NCBI GenBank assembly: GCA_019162745.1
Contig: JAFLLC010000072.1
Coordinates: 49,509-113,508, forward strand
Direction of reading: 5' to 3'
DNA length: 64,000 nt
Source of the DNA: Deltaproteobacteria bacterium
GTDB taxonomy: Bacteria > Desulfobacterota > Desulfuromonadia > Geobacterales > Pseudopelobacteraceae
This document shows, piece after piece, positions 1 to 10,500 of the stretch (positions are counted from its first letter, which is position 1; every line of letters begins with the position of its first letter). Made by a program: the position numbers and the translations under genes. The notes beneath the pieces were generated by a model. That model searched no databases. It was not told the origin of the DNA and saw only the letters and a program-made list of their open reading frames with translations.

Positions 1-89
1 GGCATGGTTTAGCCATGTGTGTACTCATGTAAGTAGATCATGCACTGATACACAGAGACAAACGCGTTAACTGTTTTTCTGCACCACTC

Positions 90-123
90 AAAAAACCTCC
101 GGGAATTTCTGGCACCCCGGAGG
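90..123 (-). terminator. Intrinsic terminator-like hairpin, strongest when read on the minus strand
   Basis: CCTCCGGG (96-103) pairs with CCCGGAGG (116-123); the minus strand continues into TTTTTT (complement of A90-A95). Confidence 0.55.
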
Positions 124-249
124 ACTCCTACCGTTACGTCCATTCCCCAATGTAAAATAATTGCGTCAACGTGTCGGATAAATTTGCATAGTACATGGTT
201 GTTTTAATGAGTGTGTTGAATATTGTGTAGTATTCCAGGTTCTTAGCCA

Positions 250-266
250 TTGGCGCGTTTGTTGCT
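250..266 (+). promoter_or_regulatory. Sigma-54-like promoter
   Basis: TTGGCGCGTTTGTTGCT matches TGGCAC-N5-TTGCW with one mismatch in the -24 box; about 100 nt upstream of the 367 start. Confidence 0.6.
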
Positions 267-366
267 CATTCCTGATGATAAGGTAGATTGACTCATCGTG
301 AATTTATCTGCCAATGCAGTTCATCGTCTTGACGGTTTCAACAAACACTTTATAAGGAGGTGTACT

Positions 367-2547
367 ATGAAAATGTATCTGAGAAGCGTAGTGAAAAGGT
401 ATCTTTTCTTGCTTGTTTCTTGTTTTCTGGTTCTTGGCAATGGTGTCTCAGGAGGATCTTCAGCCCAGGCAGCAGTCAATGGCGTTCTCCGCCAAATCGG
501 CACTCAGCAGGTACTCAGCCTCTGGGGCTCCAACTATGAGATGGGTTATGCACATGGCTATTTAATGGCTGATAAAATACGCGACCTTGTTGATACGTAT
601 ATGGTCGGCTTGATAGCGGAAGGAAATGTTTCTGACTATAATTATCATCTTTCCCTTATCCCGCTTTACCACACCTTTCACCCTGAATATCAGGAAGAAA
701 TCAATGGCATGATTGCCGGAATGATTGCCAGCGGCAAGAGTCTGTATGTCTCAAAGCTTGGGAGGAATGTTGATGACAGAGACATAAAGGCGTTCAACCT
801 GTTCATCCAGTACTCTTTTGCCTGCTCTTCTTTTGGGGCCTGGGGGACATCAACCGCAAACGGGGAGACTATCCTGGCAAGAAATTATGATTTTTATTAT
901 GATGCCCAGGGCAGCATCCTTAATAACCAGCTGCTGATTACCTATGAACCGGTCGGCAAGCCCAAATTTGTCTCATTTGCCTGGCCAGGTTGGTACGGTA
1001 TCGCTTCTGGTATGAATGAATATGGTGTCGCCGCGATGGCAAATGCGGCGAACGGCGAAAGCTCCAACAGTTCCGATAAATTCTACCCTTCAATAGAAGT
1101 CTTCCGCAAGATTCTTGAGAATACAACGCTTAACAGTTACTCGACTCAACCACTGGCGATCGTAAATTCAACTTCCGAATACATTCCGATGACTATTCAA
1201 GTCGGCACACCTTACCGAAATGCTGCTGATCCAGTTTACTATGTTGAAGATTCTTCAACCCTGAATTTAATCCGTAAAGCTGCAGATACCGAGCCTGCCT
1301 ACAATCATATTATTGCCACCAATCATTTTTTGAAAGTCACCCCGGCGCCGACATCAGGCGATACGGTCACCCGCTATAACACGTTGCGGAGCGGGTTGAT
1401 CAATCTTTACGGAACCGGCGATCGTAAAGTGGATTCGACCGAAGCATGGTCTCTTCTCGGAGCTGTTGACAATATTGTCGCCCCGACATTAACCAGTATT
1501 GTGATGCGGCCAAACAGGATGGAGTTTGATGTGTCATTTGCCAAGATAGTGAATGGTGCTTTTAAATCTGCAGCGCTGATGACACCGCAAACATATAGCT
1601 GGGCGACCCTGTTTCCCTCTGAATCACTTCCTGACCTGATCGTCCAGAGCATCACACCGGTTCCGGTTTCCCCGGCGACAGGTCAAGCGGTGAACGTAAC
1701 GGTGACAGCTAAAAACCAGGGCAATGCCGATTCAGGCAGTTTTACGATAGATTTCTACAAAAATTTGTCTACAGCGCCGGCTTCGCTGCAATTAGGGGAT
1801 GTATACTGCCTCATAAGTGGTCTGGCAGCAGGTGCAACAGGTAGTTGTACGTTCACTGCGGCATACCCAGTAGCTGGCAGCTATAAAATGTGGGCTCAGG
1901 TTGATGCCGGTCGGCAGGTGTCGGAACTGAATGAAGCGAATAATGTGTTTGGCCCGCAGGCCATTACTGTCGGCGGCACTGCTACGCCTGTCGCCGTTTC
2001 CATAACGGCGCCGGCTGTCAATTCGACGGTCAGCGGAACGGTTAACGTTGCCGCAACCGCGACCAGCAGCGTTGGAATAAGCAAGGTTGAGTTCTCTGTT
2101 AACGGTTCACTGAAACGTACGGATACGAGAGCCCCCTATACCTACACCTGGTATACGACCACAGTCGCCAATGGTTTATATTCTCTCACCGCCAAGGCCT
2201 ATGATGCCGCCGGTAACGTGGGACAGTCCGCCGCCGTGAATGTAAGTGTAAGTAATGGTACGGCAGATACGATTGCACCCACGGTTGCCATTACCTCTCC
2301 GGTAGCTAACGCAGTGATCAGAGGCACTGCCTGCGCCGCGGTATCTGTAAGTGATAATGTAGGTGTGACCAAGGTGGAGTACTACGTGAACGGCTGGTTG
2401 GATAAAACCGTTACGGCAGCTCCATTCGGCTACTGCGTGGCTACAACCGCGGCGTATAACGGCAGCTACACCATGTTTGCCAAAGCATATGACGCTGCAG
2501 GCAACGTAAGGCAATCCGCATCGATAAACTATACGATAAAAAATTAA
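367..2547 (+). CDS. Secreted C45-like (Ntn-hydrolase/acyltransferase) protein with CARDB and two Ig-like domains
   Basis: ORF 298..2547; AAGGAGG at ~355-360 favours ATG at 367. Signal peptide; SFACSSFGAWG...NGETILARNYDFY typical of C45-family Ntn hydrolases; C-terminal CARDB-like (LPDLIVQSITPVPVSPATGQAVNVTVTAKNQG) and VAITSPVANAVI-type Ig domains. Confidence 0.75.
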   Translation: MKMYLRSVVKRYLFLLVSCFLVLGNGVSGGSSAQAAVNGVLRQIGTQQVLSLWGSNYEMGYAHGYLMADKIRDLVDTYMVGLIAEGNVSDYNYHLSLIPLYHTFHPEYQEEINGMIAGMIASGKSLYVSKLGRNVDDRDIKAFNLFIQYSFACSSFGAWGTSTANGETILARNYDFYYDAQGSILNNQLLITYEPVGKPKFVSFAWPGWYGIASGMNEYGVAAMANAANGESSNSSDKFYPSIEVFRKILENTTLNSYSTQPLAIVNSTSEYIPMTIQVGTPYRNAADPVYYVEDSSTLNLIRKAADTEPAYNHIIATNHFLKVTPAPTSGDTVTRYNTLRSGLINLYGTGDRKVDSTEAWSLLGAVDNIVAPTLTSIVMRPNRMEFDVSFAKIVNGAFKSAALMTPQTYSWATLFPSESLPDLIVQSITPVPVSPATGQAVNVTVTAKNQGNADSGSFTIDFYKNLSTAPASLQLGDVYCLISGLAAGATGSCTFTAAYPVAGSYKMWAQVDAGRQVSELNEANNVFGPQAITVGGTATPVAVSITAPAVNSTVSGTVNVAATATSSVGISKVEFSVNGSLKRTDTRAPYTYTWYTTTVANGLYSLTAKAYDAAGNVGQSAAVNVSVSNGTADTIAPTVAITSPVANAVIRGTACAAVSVSDNVGVTKVEYYVNGWLDKTVTAAPFGYCVATTAAYNGSYTMFAKAYDAAGNVRQSASINYTIKN

Positions 2548-2585
2548 TACGATTATAATTAACTCACTGTTGTGGCGGCAAAAAT

Positions 2586-2634
2586 GCCCTCTCCCTGAGG
2601 ACCCTTGACCCTCTGGGGGCCTTAAGGAGAGGGC
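2586..2634 (+). terminator. Inverted repeat downstream of the C45-like gene (possible terminator)
   Basis: GCCCTCTCC (2586-2594) / GGAGAGGGC (2626-2634). Confidence 0.4.
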
Positions 2635-2867
2635 CAGGACAAAGGGGGGGGAGCGTTGATGCATATGGCACTGCTACCCCTTTTTCTTTGGTTTTGGGGG
2701 CGACAATTTCATAACACTTGCGACTATTTTAACATTTACCTTTCTACCCTGTAAATTTCAGCTTCAGGGACTGACCAACTCCGGTCGCACCATTTTGTCA
2801 TACCTCGTAAAATTGCATGCATATTATGTAATACACCGTTTTTATAACTAAAATTAGATTTTATGAG

Positions 2868-2884
2868 TTGGCATGATTTGTGTT
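2868..2884 (+). promoter_or_regulatory. Sigma-54-like promoter variant
   Basis: TTGGCATGATTTGTGTT; GG-N10-G spacing kept, terminal C of the -12 box is T. ACCGTTTT lies 33 nt upstream. Confidence 0.5.
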
Positions 2885-2965
2885 CATTACATTATAAACT
2901 CACCCGGCGGCATGTAGTCATGTCACGTCAGACCTGGAAGAGAGTCCACACAGGGGATCGTGGAT

Positions 2966-4573
2966 ATGAGAGAAGAAAGCATAACATTCAGTCATCGCTA
3001 TGTACTGGCTTTTTCAATAGTTTTAGGCGCTTTTCTCCGCTTTTATCAAATAGGGAGTCAACCGCTTTGGCTTGATGAAGCGTGGAGTTATTGGTTTTCA
3101 GGAAGAACGATACTTGAACTTTGGACGATTATTCCCCAGTTTGAAACAAACCCGCCGCTTTATTATTCTATTTTAAAAATATGGGAAAATTTATTCGGAT
3201 CATCTGAAGCATGTTTACGAAGTTTATCAGCAGTAATGAGCATCGGATGTATCCCCTTGATTTACATGGTCGGAAGGCTGCTGGGGAAGTCAATCGGCGG
3301 CAATTGGCTGGGCACAATATCAGCGTTACTGTTTGCCGTATCTCCAGTGCATATCCAATATGCTCAAGAAACACGACCATACGCAATGCTAACGTTTGCG
3401 ACTACTTTGACACTATTGGTAGTTCTTTGGATCATGCGCCATCCTGCCGAAGCCTGCGAACCCATATTCAGTAGAACTTCCGATATGAATCCGTATGCAA
3501 CAGAAGGAATTGCATGGCCCGGACTCTTCACGTGGATGCTCATGATTATTGCCATATCTTTTGCGCTCTGGCTCCATAATACCTCTGTTTTATACATGGT
3601 TACCCTGTTGCTTGTCGTGCTGGCGTGGGTTGCCTTGCAGTTAGAATTCAACAGGTCTTTACTAACAAAAATCCTGATTGTCGTCGTCATCACGTTTTTG
3701 CTCTGGATACCATATCTTATCTATCTAATTCCGCAGTCGCTAAACGCAAGTCTCCCTATTCCACAGCCAACGATACTCTCAACAATTAATACTGTTACCT
3801 GGTTACTACTGGGGAATTCGATTGCCTGGGGTTCCTCTATTAACGATATTCTGAAAATGACTGCTTTTTTATTTCTCATCACTCTCGCTGCGGCGGGGTT
3901 GATACATATTCGTAAACATTCCGGTTTATTTATTTCGATCTTGATCCTTGCGGCAATAGTGGGACCAATTTTAATGGAACTACTCTTCAGTATGGCGTTA
4001 AGACCCATTTTTCTCGCGAGAACGATCATTTATGTAAGTGTGCCGTTCTACATAGCCATTGCTGCAGGGATAATGATGTTAGGCGATACACGAAAAAGCA
4101 CGCTGGCCGTTATCCTGATCTCGTTCATATTCACGAAATGGACCTATAGCTATTTCGTGAATTTCCAGAAGGAGTCCTGGGATAAAGTTGCACAGACGGT
4201 GAGTTATCAATCCAAGGGAGATGTTGTGCTGTTTGTCCCAAACAGTATTGAAATCCCTTTTTCATATTATGCGAAGAGAATCATCAATAATAATCTTCAC
4301 GTTATTCCCCTGCCATGCCCGATATCTGACTTCCTGCGCCAAGACCCCGGTATGGAAATCCTCGCTTTGGATCCTTTTAAAGCCATATGTATCAAGCCTT
4401 CTGATGTCAACTCAATCGATAGGGCGATTGGAAACAAATCACCGGTATGGTTGATTACCAGAAGAGAAGAGTTGTTCGATCGGGACAAAATTGTATTCAA
4501 CCGGCTAAGCAGTAAAAGAAATCTGGTTGCCACTCTACGTTTTGGTGAGATTGATGTATTTAAGTTTAATTAG
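2966..4573 (+). CDS. GT39/ArnT-like multi-pass membrane glycosyltransferase
   Basis: ORF 2960..4573; FLRFYQIGSQPLWLDEAWSY N-terminal DE motif and many hydrophobic helices. Confidence 0.8.
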   Translation: MREESITFSHRYVLAFSIVLGAFLRFYQIGSQPLWLDEAWSYWFSGRTILELWTIIPQFETNPPLYYSILKIWENLFGSSEACLRSLSAVMSIGCIPLIYMVGRLLGKSIGGNWLGTISALLFAVSPVHIQYAQETRPYAMLTFATTLTLLVVLWIMRHPAEACEPIFSRTSDMNPYATEGIAWPGLFTWMLMIIAISFALWLHNTSVLYMVTLLLVVLAWVALQLEFNRSLLTKILIVVVITFLLWIPYLIYLIPQSLNASLPIPQPTILSTINTVTWLLLGNSIAWGSSINDILKMTAFLFLITLAAAGLIHIRKHSGLFISILILAAIVGPILMELLFSMALRPIFLARTIIYVSVPFYIAIAAGIMMLGDTRKSTLAVILISFIFTKWTYSYFVNFQKESWDKVAQTVSYQSKGDVVLFVPNSIEIPFSYYAKRIINNNLHVIPLPCPISDFLRQDPGMEILALDPFKAICIKPSDVNSIDRAIGNKSPVWLITRREELFDRDKIVFNRLSSKRNLVATLRFGEIDVFKFN

Positions 4574-4627
4574 CAACAGCTTATTATTTTAGCCTCAATT
4601 GTATGGAGGACGCCATGGAACGCCGCT

Positions 4628-5584
4628 ATGAATAGCCAAATTCGTTTTTTCATACAGACATTGGGGTCTCTCGGATGCTTCTGGTGGTTATTTCAAATGG
4701 TATCACCAGAGCTGCTGTTTGATTCATTGAAGAAATCCAACTACCTGTTTGTAGTTTTAATCACCGCAATCATGGTTCCGGCGGTACTTGCGAGGGCATG
4801 GAGATGGCATTACATATTAACTCGCGGCGGGATTCCGGTTTCCATGGGTTCCATAACAAATGCGACGTTTATAGGCATGGCGCTGAATCTTATTCTGCCT
4901 GCAAGCGCAGGTGATGTGGTCAGAAGTTACTACAGTTGGCAAAAGTATGGCCATAAAGAGGAAATGCTGGCATCGACTCTCGCGGATAAGGCCGTAGCGC
5001 TCATCTCATTATTCTTGTTAGGAGCCGTTGGTGGTTTTATGTGCGGTGAAACCAAACTTGCCATGTTAGCGGCTATCTTAATCATTCCGGCTGGTTTAAT
5101 CCTCATTGTACCTGTCCGCTGGCTATGGAATATTCTTGCGCTGCTTGTGAACAGAGTGCTGAAAAAGGATCTGGATGTCGATCTCCTCCTACGCTCTTTC
5201 CACATGAGTTTATCGACCTTTTTCGGAGCCATGTTCATTTCGATAGTGGGGTGGATGATTACGAACCTGATGTATTTTCTTGCGGTCTCGTCTGTGGGAG
5301 CACACGTCGGGATGGGGTATGTTTTCGCAATAGCTCCTTCAGTCAACATACTACGTATGCTTCCTATCTCCATTTCAGGACTTGGATCGGCAGATGCGTT
5401 AATGGTGCAGCTGTTGGGAGTGGTTGGTGTAGAGCAACATCTTACACTAGCGGCGTCAATGATCGTCAACATGACGTTGATTGTTATCCCCGGAATCATT
5501 GGGGCTGTATTGATGCTGGTAAATGCCCGCAGCCTTAATAAGGCGGTAATTTTGAAGCAGGCTGCGCCGAATATCGATGTTTAA
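4628..5584 (+). CDS. Lysylphosphatidylglycerol synthase-TM/flippase-like (UPF0104) membrane protein
   Basis: Multi-TM; ARAWRWHYIL, LILPASAGDVVRSYY and PISISGLGSADALMVQLL motifs. Confidence 0.75.
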   Translation: MNSQIRFFIQTLGSLGCFWWLFQMVSPELLFDSLKKSNYLFVVLITAIMVPAVLARAWRWHYILTRGGIPVSMGSITNATFIGMALNLILPASAGDVVRSYYSWQKYGHKEEMLASTLADKAVALISLFLLGAVGGFMCGETKLAMLAAILIIPAGLILIVPVRWLWNILALLVNRVLKKDLDVDLLLRSFHMSLSTFFGAMFISIVGWMITNLMYFLAVSSVGAHVGMGYVFAIAPSVNILRMLPISISGLGSADALMVQLLGVVGVEQHLTLAASMIVNMTLIVIPGIIGAVLMLVNARSLNKAVILKQAAPNIDV

Positions 5585-5594
5585 GGGGGGAGAA

Positions 5595-6836
5595 ATGCAT
5601 AAAATCCTATTCATCCTTGGAACACGCCCGGAAGCAATCAAACTTGCGCCTCTTATCCATCAAGCCAAAGAATCGGATCGTTTTACAACTCATGTATGCT
5701 CAACAGGGCAGCATCAGGAAATGTTGCAGCAGGTTCTGGATTTCTTTGATTTGATCCCTGATTATGACCTGCATCTCATGCAGCGGGACCAGACGCTGCA
5801 TGACCTTGCTTCGTGTGCTTTACGGTCCCTTAGTACGGTGATGGAGGAGTTAAGCCCGGACCTGGTTGTCGTTCAGGGCGATACAACGACAGCGATGATA
5901 GGTGCCCTGGCTGCATTCTATCGTCGGACGAGCGTCGCGCATATTGAAGCAGGTCTGAGGAGCAATGTAAAATTTTCTCCCTATCCGGAAGAGGTCAACA
6001 GAGTCTTGGTGACCCATCTGTCTGATTTTCACTTTGCACCGACAGAACGATCTGCGGGCAACCTACGGAAAGAGGGCATTCCAGAGGAGAAGATATATGT
6101 CGTTGGCAATACTGTAGTGGATGCCCTTTTACTGGGTTTACGGGAAGTGAATAAGTTGAGCATGGATGATATTAACCCGGCAGTGAAGCATATTGATTTC
6201 TCTAAAAAAATAATCCTGGTGACCGGGCATCGGCGTGAAAGCTTTGGCAGGCCGCTCGAAAACGTATGCCATGCGCTGAATGAAATAGCTAAAGATAACC
6301 GGGTCGAAATCATATACCCGGTGCATCTGAATCCCCATGTCAGGGAGCCTGTGTTTGGCATACTCGGTGGCAGGAATAATATTCATCTCATTGAACCGGT
6401 AGATTATTCGACCATGATCTATTTGATGAGTAAATCCTACATCATTCTTACCGATTCCGGTGGAGTGCAGGAAGAGGCGCCTTCTCTTTGTAAGCCGGTG
6501 CTGGTGTTAAGGGAGGTGACGGAACGGACCGAAGGCGTTGAACAAGGTGTGACAAAGCTTGTTGGAACATCGAAAGAAAATATTGTCAGAGAGACCTTCG
6601 CATTACTTAACGATATCAATCATTATAACCGGATGGCGACAGGTGATAACCCATACGGTGACGGATTCGCATCAAAAAGAATTGTTGATGTGCTGGAGCA
6701 TGCTTTTGAGGGTCATACTCGTGTAGGTGACGGCTTAATCCGTGTCACAGGGACTTTAAATAATAGTGATGTCATCATTAATAAGGAGGATCTAAATGGA
6801 CAGGCCCAAGATAATAGTTGCTTTGCCCGCCTATAA
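5595..6836 (+). CDS. wecB: UDP-N-acetylglucosamine 2-epimerase (non-hydrolysing)
   Basis: ILFILGTRPEAIKLAPLI, HIEAGLRS, LTDSGGVQEEAPSL; GGGGGG RBS before ATG 5595. Confidence 0.93.
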   Translation: MHKILFILGTRPEAIKLAPLIHQAKESDRFTTHVCSTGQHQEMLQQVLDFFDLIPDYDLHLMQRDQTLHDLASCALRSLSTVMEELSPDLVVVQGDTTTAMIGALAAFYRRTSVAHIEAGLRSNVKFSPYPEEVNRVLVTHLSDFHFAPTERSAGNLRKEGIPEEKIYVVGNTVVDALLLGLREVNKLSMDDINPAVKHIDFSKKIILVTGHRRESFGRPLENVCHALNEIAKDNRVEIIYPVHLNPHVREPVFGILGGRNNIHLIEPVDYSTMIYLMSKSYIILTDSGGVQEEAPSLCKPVLVLREVTERTEGVEQGVTKLVGTSKENIVRETFALLNDINHYNRMATGDNPYGDGFASKRIVDVLEHAFEGHTRVGDGLIRVTGTLNNSDVIINKEDLNGQAQDNSCFARL

Positions 6837-7563
6837 TGAGGCCCTTAATATTGGCGCTTTACTTGATAATTTTGAGAGCACGCTCGCTTTGAATCTGGGT
6901 TTTGGTTTTGACCGTAAATACGTGATTGTAGATGATGGCAGTGCTGATGAAACGCGAAAAATCCTAAAGGATTATGCGACCAAAATACCCATGAGGATTG
7001 TTGTACACGAGCAGAATCAAGGATTAGGACCTACCATCAGGGATGCTCTCCAGGCTGCGACAGAAGAAGCGAGTTCAGGAGATATTATAATTACCATGGA
7101 CGCTGACAACACACATTCTCCGGGCTTGATGCCGTTAATGGTGCAGAAAATCCTTGAAGGGCACGATATTGTGATCGCTTCGCGCTTTAGGAAAGGTGCA
7201 CGGGTCATCGGTTTAAGCTGGCTGCGGAAGTGCTTGAGCATAGGTGCCAGCGTGATGATGAGAATTATTTTTCCTCTGAAAGGTGTGCGAGATTACACCT
7301 GCGGATTCAGAGCGTACCGTGCGGAATTACTCCAAAAGGCATTCAAAGTGTATGGTGCATCGTTTATAGATCAGAAAGGATTTCAGTGTATGTCTGACAT
7401 TCTTATAAAACTCAGGCGGTTTAATCTGATAGCTGAAGAAGTCCCAATGATATTAAGATATGATTTTAAAAAGGGAAATTCCAGCATGAACGTCGGTTTA
7501 ACGGTTATTCAGACGCTGCGGCTGGTCGTGTTAAGACGCTTTGGGGTGGTCGGCAACAGTTAA
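6796..7563 (+). CDS. Family 2 glycosyltransferase (dolichyl/polyprenyl-phosphate sugar synthase-like)
   Basis: IIVALPAYNEALNI, VIVDDGSADET, MDADNTHSP. Confidence 0.88.
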   Translation: MDRPKIIVALPAYNEALNIGALLDNFESTLALNLGFGFDRKYVIVDDGSADETRKILKDYATKIPMRIVVHEQNQGLGPTIRDALQAATEEASSGDIIITMDADNTHSPGLMPLMVQKILEGHDIVIASRFRKGARVIGLSWLRKCLSIGASVMMRIIFPLKGVRDYTCGFRAYRAELLQKAFKVYGASFIDQKGFQCMSDILIKLRRFNLIAEEVPMILRYDFKKGNSSMNVGLTVIQTLRLVVLRRFGVVGNS

Positions 7564-7588
7564 CCCGGTACAACAAGGAGTTGTGAGT

Positions 7589-10500
7589 ATGAATTTTTTT
7601 TCTATTGCTGTTGTGTGGTTTGTTATGTCGATATTGGCGGGGCCGTTGCCTGCTTCAGGAGACACTATTACCGGGTGGTTCGATCCAGCCTGGAATAACC
7701 GAAGCACCATAATGGTCTCCAACCCCGGGGGGGGCCTGCTGAACAATTTTCAGGTTCACCTTTCCCTCGACAGCACTTTTGATTTTGCCAATGCCAACGT
7801 CGATGGCTCCGATGTGCGCTTCACGAGCGGAGACGGCACTACCCTTATTCCATACTGGATCGAGTCCTGGAACCCGGTCGCCAAGTCTGCCAGTATCTGG
7901 ATCAATATCCCGGCAATCGCGCCTTCGGGTACTACGCTTTACCTTTACCACGGTAATCAATTGTCGAGCAGTGCGTCGAATGGTACGGCAACATTCGATT
8001 TTTTCGACTCATTTGAGCCGGGAGATTCCGTGCCGGGTTATTATCTGTTAGGTTCTGAGCAGACGGCATTAGTTAAAGATCAAATTTGGGAGACATCGGC
8101 GCCACATACCTTGTCCGTTTTGCCTAATAACAGCGGAGGCTATGCCTATAGGGGTTACTATGGGCTTCAGGCGGGTTGCGGAGGCGTTGGACTGGCATTC
8201 AGTAATGACCTGTCCCGTTGGACCAAGTATGTCGGCAACCCACTGTTTGTAAACGGAAGGTGGCCCTCAGTTCTGAAGAAAGAAAATATCTTTTATATGC
8301 TCTATACACAGGACTTCTGTGCCACCAGTCACATAAACCTTGCTACTAGCAGTGATGGCGTCAACTTCAGCAACGTGAAGACCATCGTTCCCGCCCACTC
8401 TGGGTACCGTAACCAGAATTCCCATCTTTTCTATAACCAGGAGGATGGTAAATATTACATCTATTGGTACAGTGGTGACGACACTACATTTTGGGAAATT
8501 CGTGCGAGAAACGCTAGTACACCTGAAGGATTGGATGATCCAAGCTCCGAGATCGTTGTTCTGCGTTCAACCGACGTGCTGGCAGCACCGAACATGCTTT
8601 TGATTGATGGCACATATTTTCTTTCAACAGAAATATTGGATAGTGCTAACCAGTGGGCCACCAAAATCTATTCCAGCAGTTCGCCAACCAGTGGTTTTTT
8701 ACCGCTCCCCGGGAATCCAGTTCTCGCCGACGGCTCTGCCTGCTTCTTCCAGCATGTGATCGGAACGCAACTCCATAATTACTACTGCAAGGCTACTGAA
8801 AATATTTGGACCGTAGATCACCGTGTCGCTGATCTAACTGCAGGAAGGATTCTGTTACAAGAGCAGGTGCCTGCTCCGAGCAGGTGGACAGCCAGTGGTG
8901 GGACATGGACAAGCGCCACCGACACACAGCAGGACGGCTCAACAGGTGGTGTGGTTAAGGGCAGCATTGGAAGCAGCATTCGCGAATTACTTCTCTCCTC
9001 ATACACCGGCACTGATTATGTTCTGGAGGCGTATGGCAAGCTTCTCGGTGGGAATGCGTGGGGTCTTGGCGCACGAGCGACTGACAAATACCACCTTTAC
9101 TCCAGCAACCTTTACGAGAATCTTGATTCAACCAACAATCTGTATGAATACAGTTGGCTGGGCGGAGGGGTCGCGACGCTTGCATATGCCGCGACAGGGC
9201 AGGTTGATATGGGATCATGGAACAAACTTTCTGTGAAAGTGCATGGAAATATGATCGATGTTTACAAAGATGATGTGTTAAAGCTGCAAACAACTTCCAC
9301 ACAATATGCTTCTGGGGCGGTAGCACTTTTCGGCTCGCCCTACACGGTCGCAGAGTTTAACAACGTACTGGTTAGAAAGTATGAGGCTGTTGAACCCACT
9401 GCGGCAGTTGCCTCAGGAACGGCTACGGCTGTTGCGTCGGTGTCTCTGGATCCTGTAGATGTTCCAGGGGGGAGTACTTCCCAGGGGACGGTATGGTTGA
9501 ATGGGATTGCACCAGCCGGCGGTGTGCTGGTGTCATTGAACGATAATTCGCCGGCCGCCGCTGTGCCTGCCACCGTAACGATCCCGGCCGGCGACGTTAG
9601 TGCCGCATTCACTATAACCACAACCTCGGTAACCAGTTCCACATTGGCCACCATTTCAGCTGGTTATGGCGGGGTGATCAAAACGGCGGTACTCACAATT
9701 AATCCTGTCACTATCCCACTCTTTTCAGATGACTTCACACGAGCTCCAGGTACCCCGAACCAACTATCCCCGTGGACCAGTGCCCTTGGCTCCTGGGCAG
9801 TAACCGGCGGTGTTTTGCAAGGTTCCGGATTGCCCTTCTCATATAGCCAAAGCTATTATGCTCCTACTCCTCTTTGGGATAATTATGCCGTGGAGGGCCG
9901 CTTCCAGTTTCCATCTGCGGCCTTTGGCGGGGGCATCGGTTGTCGGGTGAATCCGGCAACCGGAGCCCAGTACAGTGCATGGATTTTCCCTGACAATTCA
10001 GAGGGTGGTAAGAATGTGTTGAAGCTGGGGAAACTCTGGAGTTGGTCAACCTTCAGCGGGACATCAATGGCCGAGGCCAGCCTCCCCAGCGTCGGGACAG
10101 GCTGGCACACACTAAAGATTGTCTGTAATGGCAATCGGATCCAGGTTTATTACGACGGGACTTCAAAGATTGATGTCAGAGACAACAACTACGATTCACG
10201 GCCAGCGTATTTGAATGGCGGAATCGGCGTAGCTATGCTGACATTAAATGCCGCATATACCATGTCAGTCGATAACGTCGTTGTGAGCAGCTTGAGTACG
10301 AACCAGGCTCCTGTGGCGACGAATGACAGTTACAGCACCAGCGCAAATAAGTCGCTGAACCAAGCTGCACCGGGGGTGCTGAGTAACGACAGCGATCCCG
10401 AAGGCGCGACCCTGACGGCACAACTGGTGAGCGGCCCATCTCACGGGACACTCACCCTCAATAGCAACGGCTCGTTTGCCTATACCCCGACAGCGAGCTA

